A stretch of DNA of 64,000 bases from Limimaricola hongkongensis DSM 17492 (GCF_000600975.2 NZ_KK088650.1:682001-746000), one strand, 5' to 3'; shown: positions 35,140 through 44,917, numbered from the stretch's first letter. Program-made: numbers and translations. The notes: generated by a model from the letters alone, not told the origin.

Positions 35140-36532
35140 GGTAGTGTCCCGTCACGTGGTGGACTTTCACGCTGCGCTGACGGTGTAACCGGGGTGGCCA
35201 TCGAGGACGTCGGTTATGGTGGAGTTTGCGGACTTCAACCACGGACCGAGGGAGACCCCGATGACCGACACCAACATGCCCCTGATCGAGCTGCTTCAAA
35301 AGCACGATGAGGGGGACTTTCTCCGCGCTGTGACCGAGGCGGTGCTCCAGACGCTGATGGAGCACGATGTCGAGGGTCTGATCGGCGCGGGCCGCTACGA
35401 GCGCGGCGACGGCCGCCAGACCTATCGCAACGGCTACCGGGAGCGAGAGCTGAAGACGCGGCTCGGTGCCTTGAACTTGCGGGTGCCCAAGCTGCGGCAG
35501 GGCTCCTACTTTCCTGGCTTCCTCGAGCCGCGTCGCACCTCGGAGAAGGCGCTGGCGGCGGTGATCCAGGAGGCGTGGATCGGTGGGGTCTCGACCCGGA
35601 AGGTCGACGATCTGGTGCAGGCGATGGGGCTGTCGGGGATCTCCAAGAGCACGGTTTCGAAGCTCTGCAAGGACATCGATGAGCGCGTTCACGATTTTCT
35701 GGACCGTCCCTTGGCTGGCGATTGGCCCTACCTGTGGCTCGACGCCACTTACCTGAAGGTGCGTCAGGGCGGCCGCATCGTGTCTGTCGCGGCCATAATC
35801 GCCGTGGCCGTGAACACGGATGGACGCCGTGAGATCATCGGCCTCAGCATCGGCCTCAGCATCGGCCCCTCGGAAGCCGAGACCTTCTGGACCGACTTCC
35901 TGCGCAGCCTGAAGAGCCGGAGCCTGGCCGACGTGAAGCTGGTCATTTCCGATGCCCATACCGGCCTCAAGGCCGCGATCGCCCGGGTATTCGAGGCGAC
36001 CTGGCAACGCTGCCGGGTCCACTGGATGCGCAACGCGCTCGCTCACGTGCCGAAGGGGCAGCACACGGTGGTTGCCGCCGCGATCCGTCAGGCGTTCACC
36101 CAACCCGACCAGAAGGGCGCCATCGAGGTCTGGCGCCACGTGGCCGACCAGCTGCGGCCGCGCTGGCCGAAGCTCGGCGCCCTCATGGACGAGAGCGAGG
36201 CCGACATCCTCGCCTACATGGCCTTTCCGGCTCAGCACCGCACGAAGTTGCACAGCACCAACCCACTGGAACGTCTCAACAAGGAGGTGAAGCGGCGGGC
36301 CGATGTCGTCGGCATCTTCCCGAACGAGGAGCCCATCATCCGCCTGATCGGCGCGGTGCTCTTCGAGCAGAACGACGACTGGCAGAGCCAGCATCGCTAC
36401 ATGCAGGTCGAAGCTTTTGCGCTCATCGATGCCGCGCAGATCGACCCGCTTCTCAGCCTATCAACACAGGCCGCCTGACAGATGATCCGCAATGACCATC
36501 CTGGAATTTACACCAGCTTGACGGACGTGACC
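35140..36532 (+). mobile_element. IS256-family insertion sequence
   Basis: The 1393-bp element is bounded by imperfect inverted repeats. The left end begins GGTAGTGTCCCGTCACGTGG. The right end, read inward, begins GGTCACGTCCGTCAAGCTGG. It carries one transposase gene and is flanked by a perfect 8-bp direct repeat TTAACTCT. The intact repeat and transposase suggest a recent insertion next to the XRE gene. Confidence 0.92.
35261..36478 (+). CDS. IS256-family (Mutator) transposase
   Basis: This 405-residue DDE transposase contains [37 protein letters not shown], the typical N-terminal DNA-binding part. The catalytic Asp lies in [17 protein letters not shown], the second in [14 protein letters not shown] with the following [11 protein letters not shown], and the C-terminal Glu in [26 protein letters not shown]. 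All catalytic motifs are intact. One oddity is a 12-base in-frame tandem duplication near 35845-35868 giving GLSIGLSIG where relatives have a single copy. The ATG at 35261 has GAGGGAGACCCC upstream. Confidence 0.94.
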   Translation: MTDTNMPLIELLQKHDEGDFLRAVTEAVLQTLMEHDVEGLIGAGRYERGDGRQTYRNGYRERELKTRLGALNLRVPKLRQGSYFPGFLEPRRTSEKALAAVIQEAWIGGVSTRKVDDLVQAMGLSGISKSTVSKLCKDIDERVHDFLDRPLAGDWPYLWLDATYLKVRQGGRIVSVAAIIAVAVNTDGRREIIGLSIGLSIGPSEAETFWTDFLRSLKSRSLADVKLVISDAHTGLKAAIARVFEATWQRCRVHWMRNALAHVPKGQHTVVAAAIRQAFTQPDQKGAIEVWRHVADQLRPRWPKLGALMDESEADILAYMAFPAQHRTKLHSTNPLERLNKEVKRRADVVGIFPNEEPIIRLIGAVLFEQNDDWQSQHRYMQVEAFALIDAAQIDPLLSLSTQAA

Positions 36533-36540
36533 TTAACTCT
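36533..36540. repeat. Right target-site duplication of the IS256-family element
   Basis: TTAACTCT, identical to 35132-35139. Confidence 0.88.
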
Positions 36541-36916
36541 CACTTGCACGGGCCCACCTTGCTATCTCGATAGAGGCCACGTCAGAGCGAGCCGATGCAC
36601 CATAGTCGCAAGTTCGGAAAGCGGCTCTTCGCTACGCTAGTTTTGACCGTCCGCAATGCGGAGATAGCGTCCTTCGTAAAATCGTAGCTATAGAGTGGCC
36701 GCGCTGACCGCGACCAGACGAAAACCGCCGTGCCGTGGGCCGAGGTATCAGATGCCACTCTGCGGCTTTACCAGGCCAGCCGTGCCTGCACAGCGCAGCA
36801 TCGTCGAGCGCCGAACTCACGCAGCGCGAGAAACCGCGCAAGTCTGTTACTCTATAATTCGCTTTGGTTCCAAGCCGCTCGGACCGTCCCTCAGCACTGT
36901 TTGCGTGGGTCGATCG
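36541..36916. other. Intergenic region with no supported gene
   Basis: About 375 bases lie between the IS256 element and the convergent reductase gene. The short open frames lack ribosome binding sites and protein-like composition. No tRNA-like fold or FNR-type box was noticed. Confidence 0.45.
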
Positions 36917-37888
36917 TTATCGCACTTTGACTACGACAATCCCGGTCTTCTGACCTTTCTCTACATAGCGGAAAGCCTCGACGATCTCGGCCAACGCATA
37001 GCTTCGGTCAAATACGCCGCAGAAACTTCCCTTTGACATTAGATCAGCGAGATCCCGGAGAAAGCCGCGCGCATCTGTCGGAAAAGGCACGCCTACCCTC
37101 CGACTTCCAGTCATCTTAAACCATGCACCAAGAAGGATGTTGGACCAGTATGGTCCAAGGTCTGTTGCCGCGAAGGTCGCGCCCGTCTTGATCAGCGGGC
37201 GGCACGCGAACCACGACGTCTTTCCTACCGCATCGAAGACGAGGTCGAAGCGCTTGTCGACTGCGACAAAATCCTCTTCTTCGTAGTTAATGACCTGATC
37301 AGCGCCGATGCTTTTTGCGAGATCCAAATGTCTGCTTCCGACCACAGCCGTCACCTCCGCTCCGCGTGCCTTGGCCAACTGCACCGCCGCGGTTCCGATT
37401 GCCCCGGAAGCTCCGAAGATCAGGCAGCTTTGATCTTTGCGTAGCCTTTTCGTGGTCGCGTTGGCGTACCATGCACCTTCACCGACCACCGCCTCATGAA
37501 AAGGCAACCCTGCCGGAATCAGTGAGACGGCTCCGTCGGCTGGTATGCAAAAGTACTCGGCATGGGCACCGAACTGATCGGGCAAGAGGCCGAACACCCG
37601 ATCGCCTGGACGCCAGCCTGACACGCCGTCGCCCAGCACATCAACGACACCCGCAAAATCCATGCCAAGTGTCGGCATTTTCGGACGCAGTATCCCGGTC
37701 ATTGCCCGCGCGAAGAAGGGATGACCTCGGAGGGTGGCAGTATCGGTGCGGTTCACAGTCGCTGCGTACACGCGAACCCGTATCTCGCCAGTGGCCGGAC
37801 TGGGTATGGGTACGTCGCGAAGCGAAATGGTCTCAGGAGGGCCGTACCGGCGCACTACTGCCGCCTTCATCTGCGATGCGCCGGTCAT
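36917..37888 (-). CDS. NAD(P)-dependent zinc-free MDR oxidoreductase (quinone-reductase type)
   Basis: This 323-residue medium-chain reductase starts MKAAVVRRYGPPE after a short leader. The nucleotide motif GASGAIGTAAVQLAKARGAEVTAV is near 160-185. The zinc-binding cysteines of alcohol dehydrogenases are absent, so it resembles quinone oxidoreductase or enoyl reductase members. TGIVVVKV is the expected last strand. It probably reduces quinones or alpha,beta-unsaturated carbonyls with NADPH. The ATG at 37888 or the one at 37870 could be the start. Codon use seems slightly less GC-rich than the stress island. It is divergent from the 2TM protein at 38184. Confidence 0.88.
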   Translation of the reverse strand: MTGASQMKAAVVRRYGPPETISLRDVPIPSPATGEIRVRVYAATVNRTDTATLRGHPFFARAMTGILRPKMPTLGMDFAGVVDVLGDGVSGWRPGDRVFGLLPDQFGAHAEYFCIPADGAVSLIPAGLPFHEAVVGEGAWYANATTKRLRKDQSCLIFGASGAIGTAAVQLAKARGAEVTAVVGSRHLDLAKSIGADQVINYEEEDFVAVDKRFDLVFDAVGKTSWFACRPLIKTGATFAATDLGPYWSNILLGAWFKMTGSRRVGVPFPTDARGFLRDLADLMSKGSFCGVFDRSYALAEIVEAFRYVEKGQKTGIVVVKVR

Positions 37889-38104
37889 GTCGCGAGCTTA
37901 CCACATACCAGTCAAATCATAGCACTCTGAGTTCGTTTGCTTCGGCTTCAGCTGACGATCATCTGTGGGAATTGTTCGTCCATACACCGGGTTCGACTGG
38001 TTAGTGCCCACCCTCGATCTTGGTTTCAGCCAACAGACCGCTGCTCGGCGGTTTCCAGCGACCTTTGCTTCAAGCGCCTAAGTTTCGGCAGTCCCCGCAT
38101 GCAG

Positions 38105-38118
38105 TTGATCTCAGTCAA
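38105..38118. promoter_or_regulatory. FNR-type box upstream of the 2TM protein gene
   Basis: TTGATCTCAGTCAA has one perfect half and one with a single change. It lies 66 bases before the ATG at 38184. Confidence 0.65.
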
Positions 38119-38183
38119 ACTGAAAATCCGAGGTTTCCAGTATGCCTATCCATACTGGTGTTAACGGGCGGGAGACTTCACCG

Positions 38184-38474
38184 ATGACGCAGACAGAGAA
38201 ATTCGACATGGCCAGAAAACGTGCGGAGGCAAAGTACGGGTTCTTCGTTCATGCCTCGGTCTACGGCGCCGTCATGGTGCTGCTTGTGGTTATCAACGTG
38301 TTCACATCACCCGAGAACACATGGTTCATCTGGCCGCTGGTCGGATGGGGGTTTGCCGTCGCACTGCATGGCGTACGAGTCTACTTTTTGGCTGACAGAA
38401 AGACAGTCATCGACGCTCTAACCGAGAACGAACTTCGGAGATCGGGTATAGAAAAGCGTTCAGACGGAAAGTAG
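38184..38474 (+). CDS. Small 2TM-domain membrane protein
   Basis: This 96-residue protein has two membrane helices (about 24-44, VHASVYGAVMVLLVVINVFT, and about 51-70, WFIWPLVGWGFAVALHGVRV) joined by a short loop SPENTW. This matches the bacterial 2TM domain family, often found next to histidine kinases but also alone. A charged, lysine-rich C-terminus follows. The ATG at 38184 has GGGAG nine bases upstream; the frame is open from 38142. The FNR-type box 66 bases upstream places it with the oxygen-limitation genes. Function unknown. Confidence 0.8.
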   Translation: MTQTEKFDMARKRAEAKYGFFVHASVYGAVMVLLVVINVFTSPENTWFIWPLVGWGFAVALHGVRVYFLADRKTVIDALTENELRRSGIEKRSDGK

Positions 38475-39078
38475 CGAACGGTTCCGCCGCGATAGCTGAA
38501 CGCGAGTTCGACATCGTGCTCTGGGGGCAACCGGAGCCACGGCCCCTCGCGCCGCACATTATTCGGTCAATCTGGGTCGCGCGCATCGCGGGTAAAACGG
38601 TTCGGAGCGGTGCGCATGCTTCAATGACCTTGGCTGAAGGGCCAACCGGCCTTCGTCCAACTGTTGGTCGAGGTGGCATGATCGAGCGCGCCGATCTGCG
38701 CCGCAATCGGATCGACCTATATGCCGCAGCCGTCGCTGATGGTCTGGCTTCTGGCGCCTTGGTCAGCGCGACCACTGAAGCGATGCTGTCTTCGTCCATG
38801 CAAGCAGGACATTCTAAGTACTGCTTTGCTTGTCACCGGGTCGTGGTTTCTCCGGGCCAAAAAAATCTGAAGCACCCGGACGTATCAGGTCAATTTGGTC
38901 GCGAGCTGGGTGCGTTGCCGGTCCGGGAATGGCCTCATGCCTCGCGGCACGTCCTTGAGACAGATCAATGAGACCGTTTCTCTCGCATGGTAACTTCGAC
39001 GGGATCTTGCGGTTTCGCGAATGGTAGCCCGTCAGGGGAGCGCCATTCCTTGACCGACCTTTCCGGAGGAGGTTGCTC
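38475..39078. other. Noncoding or decayed stretch
   Basis: About 600 bases without a supported gene. The plus strand at about 38497-38525 reads EREFDIVLWG, like the start of a saccharopine-dehydrogenase-type NAD-binding protein. A missing base then breaks the expected GATG motif and nothing recognisable follows, so it may be a relic. A stretch near 38690-38790 (RRNRIDLYAAAVADGLASGAL) also looks protein-like but has no start or family. Confidence 0.35.
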
Positions 39079-39975
39079 ATGGCCGAGACCCGAACCGCCA
39101 CAGTATCGTCAATCAAGGCAGAACATCCGATTGCCTTTGTCCGGGTTCTGAACTGTGGGCGGGCGGAGCAACAAGAGGAACACCGCTACGGCAGCAGGAA
39201 GCCTCAGTTCTGGTGGGTCTTCTTCGGAAAACGTTGGGTGCCCTTGCCCCTACAATGCTTCCTGATCGGGCACCGTGATGGGCTGGTGCTGTTCGATACC
39301 GGGATCGACCCGAGGATCGTTTCCGACAAGCGCTACATCGAACAAGCGACCGGACGCTTTCTGCTGCCGCGGATCTTTCAGCTGCATGTGAATGAACTCG
39401 ATCGCATCGACCATGTCCTGAGGAAGGCAGGCGTTGCCGCGCGGGATATTCGGACAGCCGTCATTTCGCACCTGCACTTCGACCATGTCGGTGGGATCGC
39501 GCAGATCCCGCAGGCCGAACTGCTCGTCAGCGCGCGCGAGTGGTCGATCCTGTCGGAACCCCATCCGGAACGTGAGTGGATCTTACGCGAGCACATCGAA
39601 ATCCCATCCGCGAAATGGCGGCAGATTACGTTCGCACCTGCTGACGACCCACTGTTTGAGGGGTTCGATGGAATCCACGACGTCGCGGGCGACGGTTCGC
39701 TGATCCTCTTGCCAACGCCGGGGCATACGAAAGGCTCCATGTCCATGCTGATCCGCCGAGAGGGCGAGAACCCGATCCTGCTCGTAGGGGACCTGACCTA
39801 CGAGGCGACCTTGCTGGAACGGAATGTCGTTCCGGGTACAGGCGATCGGGACACGCTGCTGGCCTCCTTCGCCAAGGTCAAACGGCTCCGCGAGCGTTTG
39901 CCGGGGCTGGCCGTTGTCGCATCGCACGATTTTGCAGCCGAAGAGATGGTGTCGCGGGCGATGGGAAATGCCTGA
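39079..39975 (+). CDS. Metallo-beta-lactamase-fold hydrolase (lactonase-like)
   Basis: This 298-residue metal-dependent hydrolase has HLHFDH (in VISHLHFDHVGGIAQIP), the later His in TPGHTKGSMSMLI, the bridging Asp in LLVGDLTYE and the final His in VASHDF. This is the full binuclear-zinc ligand set of the glyoxalase II/AHL-lactonase type. PLPLQCFLIGHRDGLVLFDTGIDP resembles N-acyl-homoserine lactonases. The substrate is not defined by sequence. The ATG at 39079 has GGAGGAGG six bases upstream. It is the first of three close genes with a SnoaL-like protein and a flavin oxidoreductase, 20 bases ahead of the next. Confidence 0.88.
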   Translation: MAETRTATVSSIKAEHPIAFVRVLNCGRAEQQEEHRYGSRKPQFWWVFFGKRWVPLPLQCFLIGHRDGLVLFDTGIDPRIVSDKRYIEQATGRFLLPRIFQLHVNELDRIDHVLRKAGVAARDIRTAVISHLHFDHVGGIAQIPQAELLVSAREWSILSEPHPEREWILREHIEIPSAKWRQITFAPADDPLFEGFDGIHDVAGDGSLILLPTPGHTKGSMSMLIRREGENPILLVGDLTYEATLLERNVVPGTGDRDTLLASFAKVKRLRERLPGLAVVASHDFAAEEMVSRAMGNA

Positions 39976-39995
39976 CAAGCGAAGAGGGGCCGGAC

Positions 39996-40397
39996 ATGAC
40001 TGAAGACCATCCCACCTTGGCTGTGCTCGCACAGTTCGACCCACGCGACATGGAGGCTTCGGCGCATCTTTTTGCGGATGATGCCGTCTGGCACTACTCC
40101 AATCCCAATCTGCCGGAGTTGCAGGGAGACCATGTGGGGCCGGCTGGCATCCGTGCCTTTTTCGCTGCCTTGGCTGACAAATCTCATGACACGTTCCGGA
40201 TCGAACCGGTCTCGGCCACCCCGGTGGGCCCGGAATTGGTCGTCGTCCAGTCGCACAACACGCTGACCTTGAAGGACCGCATGGTCATCGTCGACGTCGT
40301 GGTCGTGTGGCGCATCGTGGCGGGTCAGATTGCAGAGGTCTGGGACATCGTTCCCGGCCAGCCAATGGAGGTTCGTGATGCAACGCACCGAGAATGA
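39996..40397 (+). CDS. SnoaL/NTF2-like protein
   Basis: This 133-residue NTF2-fold protein has the conserved start FDPRDMEASAHLFADDAVWHYSNP and the pocket segment GPAGIRAFFAALAD. The end RIVAGQIAEVWDIVPGQPM is a standard SnoaL-like ending, in which a Trp-Asp pair sits in the cavity. Members act as isomerases, hydroxylase partners or unknown steps on ring compounds. It lies between the beta-lactamase-fold gene and the oxidoreductase, and its end overlaps the next gene by 20 bases, so they are translated from one message. Confidence 0.85.
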   Translation: MTEDHPTLAVLAQFDPRDMEASAHLFADDAVWHYSNPNLPELQGDHVGPAGIRAFFAALADKSHDTFRIEPVSATPVGPELVVVQSHNTLTLKDRMVIVDVVVVWRIVAGQIAEVWDIVPGQPMEVRDATHRE

Positions 40398-42054
40398 TCC
40401 CTGGGATGTCATTGTTATCGGCTCCGGTATGGGCGGCATGGCCGCCGCCGCCGCTTTGTCGAAGGCCGGGCACAAGGTGCTGTTGCTCGAGCAGCACCAT
40501 ACGCTCGGCGGACAGACGCACAGCTTTTCCCGCAACGGATTCACCTGGGATGTCGGCCTGCATTATCTGAGCTGTGTGTCCCCGGACGACCGCGAGCGCG
40601 GGCTGCTCGACTGGCTGTGCGATACGCCCATGGAGTTCGTATCGCTGGGCGCGATCTATGATGTCATTCACATGAAATCGGCCGAGCCTCTTTTGCTCTC
40701 GCGTCCTTACGAAGCACAGGAACGGGACCTCAAGGACCGGTTCCCCGACCAAGCCGAGGCGATCGAAGCTTGGACACGTGCGCTGCGCGAAGGCCGGGAA
40801 ACGGTCATGAAGGCCACGTCGACCCGCGCGATGCCGGAAATTTTGGGTGACGTGCTCTACTGGTGGAACCGGCGCACCATCGAAAAATGGGTCGCGCGGA
40901 CGACCAAGGAGGTCATCGACGAACTCACCGACGATCCCGAACTCGCCGCCGTGATGGCGGCGCAATGGGGTGATCATGGCGGAAGGCCCAGCAGGGCGAG
41001 CTTCGCAATGCATGCCTTGATCTCAGCCTCCTACCTGGTCAGCGGGTCTTGGTATCCCATGGGGGGCAGCGCCGCTTTTGCCAATCACATCATCCCGACC
41101 ATTGTCAGACACGGGGGCAATGCCCGCGCTGGCGTCCGCGTCGACAAATTGCTGCTCGACGGCGATACCGTCGAGGGTGTCCGAACCGCAGACGGCTTTG
41201 AGATACGAGCGAATGCGGTGGTATCGGATATCGGGGCGCGGGAAACCATCGATACTCTCTTGCCCGAGGGGTGCGGGCACGACGACTGGAAGGCTAAAAT
41301 CCGAGCGCTGCCCTCCAGCATCGCGCATTTCACCTTGTTTTTGGGCTTCGAAGGCGACATCGAGGCCGCCGGTGCCTCGAAGGCGAACCATTGGATCTTT
41401 CCGACCGGTGAGTCCGATGTCGTCTGGACGGATGTGCCAGACGGCGCGCCACCCCACATGACCGTCTCCATCGGCTCGCTCAAGAACCCGGCGCATGACC
41501 CCGGTTCACGGCAGAAACACACGGGCCAGTTGCTGGTCTGGGCCGACTGGGCCAGCGTCGACCAATGGGCGGACCGGCCCGCCGGCGCGCGGGGCGACGA
41601 TTACGCCGCCTTCAAGCGCCGGGTCGAGGAGTCGCTGATGGCGATGTTTGAACGCCATTTTCCGGACCTCGCCAAGCTTGTGGTGCATCGCGAGTTGGCC
41701 ACGCCGCTCTCCACCGTCACGTTCACTAGGCATCGCGAGGGGGCATTCTACGGCCTCGATGTGACGCCGGAGCGTGTCATGTGCGACGGGCTGCGGGCCA
41801 AGACGCCTATCGCGGGCCTCTACCTAGCGGGTCAAGACGTGCTGAGCCCCGGCATCCCCGGTGCGCTTTGGGGCGGATTGCTTGCTGCGGCCAGCGTCGA
41901 TGCAAAAGTCTATCGACACCTTCGAGGGTGGATGGCGAAGTGGCGCAATATATCGAACCAGCGCAACATGTCATTGCCTTCCTGCGCGGAGGCCGACGTT
42001 CGGGCAAAGATTGCCGAAGGCCCGCACTGTCCGTACAGCCGAGCCAAGTGCTGA
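40378..42054 (+). CDS. FAD/NAD(P)-dependent oxidoreductase, phytoene-desaturase/retinol-saturase type
   Basis: This 558-residue flavoprotein has the dinucleotide motif DVIVIGSGMGGMAAAAALSKAGHKVLLLEQ at about 9-38, followed by GGQTHSFSRNGFTWDVGLHYL, typical of the carotenoid desaturase/all-trans-retinol saturase group. SWYPMGGSAAFANHI is the glycine-rich second motif, and GLYLAGQDVLSPGIPGALWGGLLAA is the C-terminal FAD contact. It likely oxidises or saturates a polyene or related lipid. Start at 40378 has TGGAGG upstream and overlaps the previous gene. The last ~25 residues (after RGWMAKWRN) look unusual and may be read-through of a lost ending. Confidence 0.85.
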   Translation: MQRTENDPWDVIVIGSGMGGMAAAAALSKAGHKVLLLEQHHTLGGQTHSFSRNGFTWDVGLHYLSCVSPDDRERGLLDWLCDTPMEFVSLGAIYDVIHMKSAEPLLLSRPYEAQERDLKDRFPDQAEAIEAWTRALREGRETVMKATSTRAMPEILGDVLYWWNRRTIEKWVARTTKEVIDELTDDPELAAVMAAQWGDHGGRPSRASFAMHALISASYLVSGSWYPMGGSAAFANHIIPTIVRHGGNARAGVRVDKLLLDGDTVEGVRTADGFEIRANAVVSDIGARETIDTLLPEGCGHDDWKAKIRALPSSIAHFTLFLGFEGDIEAAGASKANHWIFPTGESDVVWTDVPDGAPPHMTVSIGSLKNPAHDPGSRQKHTGQLLVWADWASVDQWADRPAGARGDDYAAFKRRVEESLMAMFERHFPDLAKLVVHRELATPLSTVTFTRHREGAFYGLDVTPERVMCDGLRAKTPIAGLYLAGQDVLSPGIPGALWGGLLAAASVDAKVYRHLRGWMAKWRNISNQRNMSLPSCAEADVRAKIAEGPHCPYSRAKC

Positions 42055-42520
42055 CGGCAGCATACGATTGCTCTCCTCCCTACCGGTATTGACCGTTCCC
42101 GGCCCGTAGCCGACATTCGCGTCGCCTTATCTGCTGCGACGAAACTCCTCGGAAGCGGCCCTTTGCATCTTACAAAAGATGCGAGGCGTATGTTCGGGCC
42201 TGACCATGCCGGTCGCTGCGAACCGGGCTGCGCGTGTGCCAAAGAATACGGTGCGGAGCGCGGCCCCGAGCGGGCTCAGGCTCAGCACCGGGCAGACATG
42301 GTGCCCGTCACGCGCCAGGGCTTTCTTCGCCTCGGCGCTCGCTCTAGGTCCTGCTGCGTTCAGATCTGCGCCGGGTTCGCCGGGTCAGGTTGTTCGTGGA
42401 CCACCTGTGTGACGCGTTGGTGGGGCGCCCATCCAACTTCATCGGGGCATAGAGCTCGACAGCAGGCGTCGCGACGCGTCGAACTTGGCCGCTCACGAGC
42501 CGCAGCATAAACTGCTGGAC
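42055..42520. other. Intergenic region with no supported gene
   Basis: About 465 bases separate the oxidoreductase gene from the AraC gene. Open frames here are short and Arg/Ser rich. Nothing recognisable was found. Confidence 0.45.
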
Positions 42521-43525
42521 ATGGCTTACGTTACGTCTCTCTTTGCTCGCAAGATGGTGGCCGCGGCTGGGAACGGCGTCGATGCGGACGAGATGCTGAC
42601 CTCGGTCGGGATCGACCCCGCGGGACCTTGGGACACCGGACAGATGATCCCGGCGGAGCGCTACTACGACATGCTCGAACGCATGGCCGAGCGGATCGAC
42701 GTCACCGAACTTCCCGTGCGCACCGGCGCGTCGATGCGGCTCGACGAGTATGGCGCGCTCGGGCTGGCCTTCAAGGCGGCGACGACGCTCGGCACGTCCT
42801 ATGCGCGGGTCGAACGCTACGCCCGGCTCTGGACCAGCGTCGTCGAATACGAGCTGCGGCCGGCCGAGGGAGGCACGCTCTTCATCCTGCATCGGGCGGG
42901 CGAACGGCGCCTCGGGATGCGACTGTCGAACGAGGCGACACTTGCGAGCGCCGTGTCAATTGCCCGACAGGTCAGTTCGGTGCCTGTCAGGCCCGAGATG
43001 GTGCTGGTCCGACATGCCGCGCCGCGGTCCGTCGCGGCGCATGAGGACTGGTTCGGCTGCCCCGTCCGCTTCGACGCCGATCTCGATGCGCTTCTCTTCG
43101 CGAACGAGACACTCGCGCGACCGAACATCCTCGGTGACGAGGGGATTTCTCGCTACCTCATCTCGCATCTCGACGCGGAACTGTCCCGGGTCTCGGACAC
43201 CCCGGCGGTCGTGCGCCAGGCAAAGGCTGCCATCGCGCAGGCGCTCAGCGAGGGGACTCCGAAGATGACGGAGATCGCACGCAGCCTGGGGTTCAGCGCG
43301 CGATCGTTCCACAGACGCCTCTCCGAACACGGGATGAGCTTTCACGCCCTGACCGAGGAGACGCGCCGCGATCTCGCCAAGGGGCTTCTGCGCGACGACC
43401 GGCATTCCCTGGCCGAGATCGCCTTTCTGACCGGCTTCTCCGAGCAGAGCGCCTTTACCCGGGCCTTCAAGCGCTGGATGGGCACGACACCGGCGACCTA
43501 CCGCAAGGAGCGCGCGCTCCCCTGA
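42521..43525 (+). CDS. AraC-family regulator with arabinose-binding-like N-terminus
   Basis: This 334-residue regulator has an N-terminal domain of the arabinose-binding-domain type (about 5-200; ASMRLDEYGALGLAFKAATTLGTSYARVERYARLW), followed by an AraC helix-turn-helix pair at about 235-330. The first is MTEIARSLGFSARSFHRRLSEHG; the second is SLAEIAFLTGFSEQSAFTRAFKRWMGTTPATYR, the standard signature. I chose the ATG at 42521; the frame is open to a TTG at 42485. It precedes an NmrA-like gene cluster in the same direction and probably controls it. A paralogue at 48684-49694 sits beside a similar cluster. Confidence 0.88.
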   Translation: MAYVTSLFARKMVAAAGNGVDADEMLTSVGIDPAGPWDTGQMIPAERYYDMLERMAERIDVTELPVRTGASMRLDEYGALGLAFKAATTLGTSYARVERYARLWTSVVEYELRPAEGGTLFILHRAGERRLGMRLSNEATLASAVSIARQVSSVPVRPEMVLVRHAAPRSVAAHEDWFGCPVRFDADLDALLFANETLARPNILGDEGISRYLISHLDAELSRVSDTPAVVRQAKAAIAQALSEGTPKMTEIARSLGFSARSFHRRLSEHGMSFHALTEETRRDLAKGLLRDDRHSLAEIAFLTGFSEQSAFTRAFKRWMGTTPATYRKERALP

Positions 43526-43634
43526 GCCTGTCTTGGCGACCTCGGTCAAAATCCTGGCAAGCGCGGTCAAGACCGGGCCGGGCAGCACCGGCTATCCCAT
43601 TGGCGACTGACACCCACCGCCAGGGAGATCCCCC

Positions 43635-44462
43635 ATGCAGGACCGACCCATCCTCGTCATCGGCGCGACCGGCAAGACCGGCCGCCGCGTCGCCAGCCGC
43701 CTCGAGGCCCGAGGCGTCGCCGTTCGCCGCGGCTCGCGCAGTTCCGCCATCCCGTTCGACTGGGAGGCGCCCGCAACCTGGGGGCCGGCCCTGACGGGCG
43801 CGCGCGCCGCCTACGTCACCTATTTCCCCGACCTCGCCTTTCCCGGCGCGGTGGAAAAGCTCGAGTCGCTCTGCGAGACGGCCCGCGATGTCGGGCTGGA
43901 GCATCTCGTGCTCCTGTCCGGCCGGGGCGAACACCATGCCCGGCTGGGCGAGGACGTCGTCCGCGCCTCGGGGGTGGACTTCACGATCGTTCGCGCTGCC
44001 TGGTTCGCGCAGAACTTCTCGGAAGGCTACCTGCGTGACCCGATCCTCGCGGGTATCCTGCCGATGCCGGGCGGTGATATCGCGGAGCCGATCATCGACA
44101 TCGAAGACATCGCCGACGTCGCCGTCGCCGCGCTGATCGAGGACGGCCACAAGGGCGCGCTCTACGAGGTCACGGGCCCGCGCCTGATGACCTTCGCCGA
44201 AATGGCCGCCGCGCTGTCGCAGGCCACGGGCCGCGAGATCCGGCACCTGCCGATCAGCTTCGAGGAGTTCCACGCGAATGTCGCACAGGCCGGCGGGGAT
44301 TTCGTCGCCGACGTCTTCACCGGCATCGCGCGGGAGACTCTGGACGGCCGGAACGCGCACACCACCGACGGCGTGATGCGGGCGCTCGGACGTCCGCCCC
44401 ACGGCTTCGCCAGTTTCGCGCTGCGAGCCGCGCAGTCCGGCGCATGGACCAGCGCCGCCTGA
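43635..44462 (+). CDS. NAD(P)-binding NmrA-like oxidoreductase
   Basis: This 275-residue atypical short-chain reductase has the Rossmann start ILVIGATGKTGRRVASRLEARG and then VTYFPDLAFPGAVEKLESLCETARDVGLEHLVLLSGRG. The central FTIVRAAWFAQNFSEGYL and the C-terminal half follow the NmrA/QorB pattern. The family senses NAD(P)H or reduces small molecules; the catalytic Tyr-x3-Lys pair of classical SDRs is not evident. The ATG follows CAGGGAGATCCCCC. It is the first of four genes on the plus strand after the AraC regulator, with 26 bases to the next start. Confidence 0.85.
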   Translation: MQDRPILVIGATGKTGRRVASRLEARGVAVRRGSRSSAIPFDWEAPATWGPALTGARAAYVTYFPDLAFPGAVEKLESLCETARDVGLEHLVLLSGRGEHHARLGEDVVRASGVDFTIVRAAWFAQNFSEGYLRDPILAGILPMPGGDIAEPIIDIEDIADVAVAALIEDGHKGALYEVTGPRLMTFAEMAAALSQATGREIRHLPISFEEFHANVAQAGGDFVADVFTGIARETLDGRNAHTTDGVMRALGRPPHGFASFALRAAQSGAWTSAA

Positions 44463-44488
44463 CCGCCGCCCTTGGAAAGGATCACGAC

Positions 44489-44917
44489 ATGTCCAACACC
44501 CTCCTGGAGAAGATCGCGCTCGGGGTCTCCGGCCTCACCGCGCTCGCCATCGGCGGCTTCATCGTCAGCGCGCCGCATGCGTTCTACGCGAGCTACGGCA
44601 TCGCGCTCGGGCAGGATGCGTCCCTGCTCAGCGAGCTTCGCGCGCCCGGCGCGGGACTCGCCGGCTTCGGCATCCTCATGCTGCTCGGCATCTGGCGGCG
44701 CGCGATCCTGCCGGTCTCTATCGCAGTGGCCCTGACGGTCTTCCTCGCCTTTCCGGCGGGGCGACTGGTCGGTCTGGTTCTCGACGGCATGCCGTCCGGC
44801 AGCGTGATCTCCGCCCTGGTGGTCGAGACCGCCATCGCCGGGCTTCTGGTCGCCGCGTTCCGACGCCGGCTCCGGCAGCCAGCCTCCCCGGCCTCCGCAG
44901 CACACCCCATGCGCTAA
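44489..44917 (+). CDS. DUF4345-like membrane protein
   Basis: This 142-residue protein with four membrane helices has SNTLLEKIALGVSGLTALAIGG, then RAPGAGLAGFGILMLLGIWRR, a pattern I associate with DUF4345. No catalytic residues can be named. The start at 44489 has GGAAAGGATCACGAC upstream and follows the NmrA-like gene by 26 bases. It is likely an operon partner of unknown function. Confidence 0.72.
   Translation: MSNTLLEKIALGVSGLTALAIGGFIVSAPHAFYASYGIALGQDASLLSELRAPGAGLAGFGILMLLGIWRRAILPVSIAVALTVFLAFPAGRLVGLVLDGMPSGSVISALVVETAIAGLLVAAFRRRLRQPASPASAAHPMR

Noticed and set aside
35132-36394. Long minus-strand open frame opposite the IS256 transposase
   Set aside because: It is the antisense of a clear transposase and is interrupted by no independent signal; high GC makes such frames common.
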